Part shown: in pieces, positions 63,869-64,000 of the stretch
How positions within the stretch are numbered: the first letter of the stretch is position 1
Layout of the letters: each line of letters starts with the position of its first letter
NCBI RefSeq assembly: GCF_029227915.1
Contig: NC_079884.1
Span: forward strand, 14,820,001 to 14,884,000
Direction: 5' to 3'
DNA: 64,000 nt
Source of the DNA: Hydractinia symbiolongicarpus
Taxonomy: Eukaryota > Cnidaria > Hydrozoa > Anthoathecata > Hydractiniidae
The notes under the pieces: generated by a model
What the model saw: only the letters and a program-made list of their open reading frames with translations
Databases searched by the model: none
Told to the model about the DNA's origin: nothing
Program-made: the position numbers and the translations under genes

Positions 63869-64000
63869 CTAAAGTTAAAAACGATTAGAGTAAACAACTG
63901 TTCCTTTAGTTGATATTTGATTTTTTAAGCCCATACATTTTATGTAAAGTTTGGCAATAGCATAAAAATTTTGGTTTCTGTTATCAGTATAAACGTGTTA

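Noticed and set aside
61020-62040. TGACGTCA sites as regulatory CRE elements of the host gene
   Set aside because: They occur at fixed places in every Helitron-like copy, so they belong to the element; a role for the gene is not supported.
1-64000. CRISPR array, prophage, operon or other bacterial system
   Set aside because: The window has spliceosomal introns and eukaryotic transposons throughout; no regularly spaced repeats or bacterial gene clusters were seen.

Overview
The window is AT-rich nuclear DNA from an animal. Almost all of it is the inside of one very large gene on the minus strand. The gene is a homolog of RNF213 (mysterin), the giant E3 ubiquitin ligase with a dynein-like AAA+ core. 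I could follow 36 exons between 63868 and 1100. Every exon joins the next in matching phase and gives one open reading of 7002 nt (about 2334 residues). Neither the start nor the stop codon lies in the window, so the first exons lie right of 64000 and the rest of AAA4, the RING domain and the C-terminus lie left of position 1. The host looks like a non-vertebrate metazoan. The low GC, short exons and the mix of RTE, Penelope, DIRS, pogo and Helitron-like elements suggest a cnidarian, perhaps a hydrozoan, but this is an inference.

Exon layout, in the 5' to 3' direction of the gene (right to left). 63.9-27.3 kb encodes the helical N-terminal arm and linker, including the conserved SIAAGENDLEVDRVACF-type segment at 30.5 kb. 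26.3-17.4 kb encodes the first AAA units, with a Walker A-like GGMGKS loop at 24.8 kb. 13.0-11.2 kb leads into AAA3. 9.5-7.4 kb holds AAA3 (GETGCGKT, LFLDEANTT). 3.7-1.1 kb holds AAA4 (GKPGSSKS, VVVLDEVGLAEDS). Both catalytic AAA modules keep their key residues, so the gene looks functional.

The long introns are full of mobile elements: a decayed RTE-like LINE (4.2-6.9 kb), a tRNA-derived SINE (10.2-10.5 kb), a 2.4-kb TIR transposon with a spliced but broken gene for a PIN-like/CXC protein (14.75-17.13 kb), a pogo-like transposase remnant (21.9-22.3 kb), a TTAA-flanked non-autonomous transposon (32.8-34.2 kb), a Penelope-like retroelement tail (39.0-40.1 kb), nested TIR elements (40.2-42.7 kb), a DIRS-like retroelement (47-49.4 kb), and a 2.9-kb TIR element with internal ~125-bp tandem repeats that has split a Helitron-like copy (57.6-60.5 kb). 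One non-autonomous Helitron-like family (about 0.67 kb, plus 0.11-0.13 kb derivatives) recurs through the whole window.

The strongest leads for something little described are the PIN-like/CXC transposon with 104-bp TIRs, the miniature Helitrons with intact A|TC...CTAG|T ends, and a local duplication with a templated 64-70 bp filler near 36.6 kb. No prokaryotic-type system, CRISPR array, rRNA or true tRNA gene was seen.
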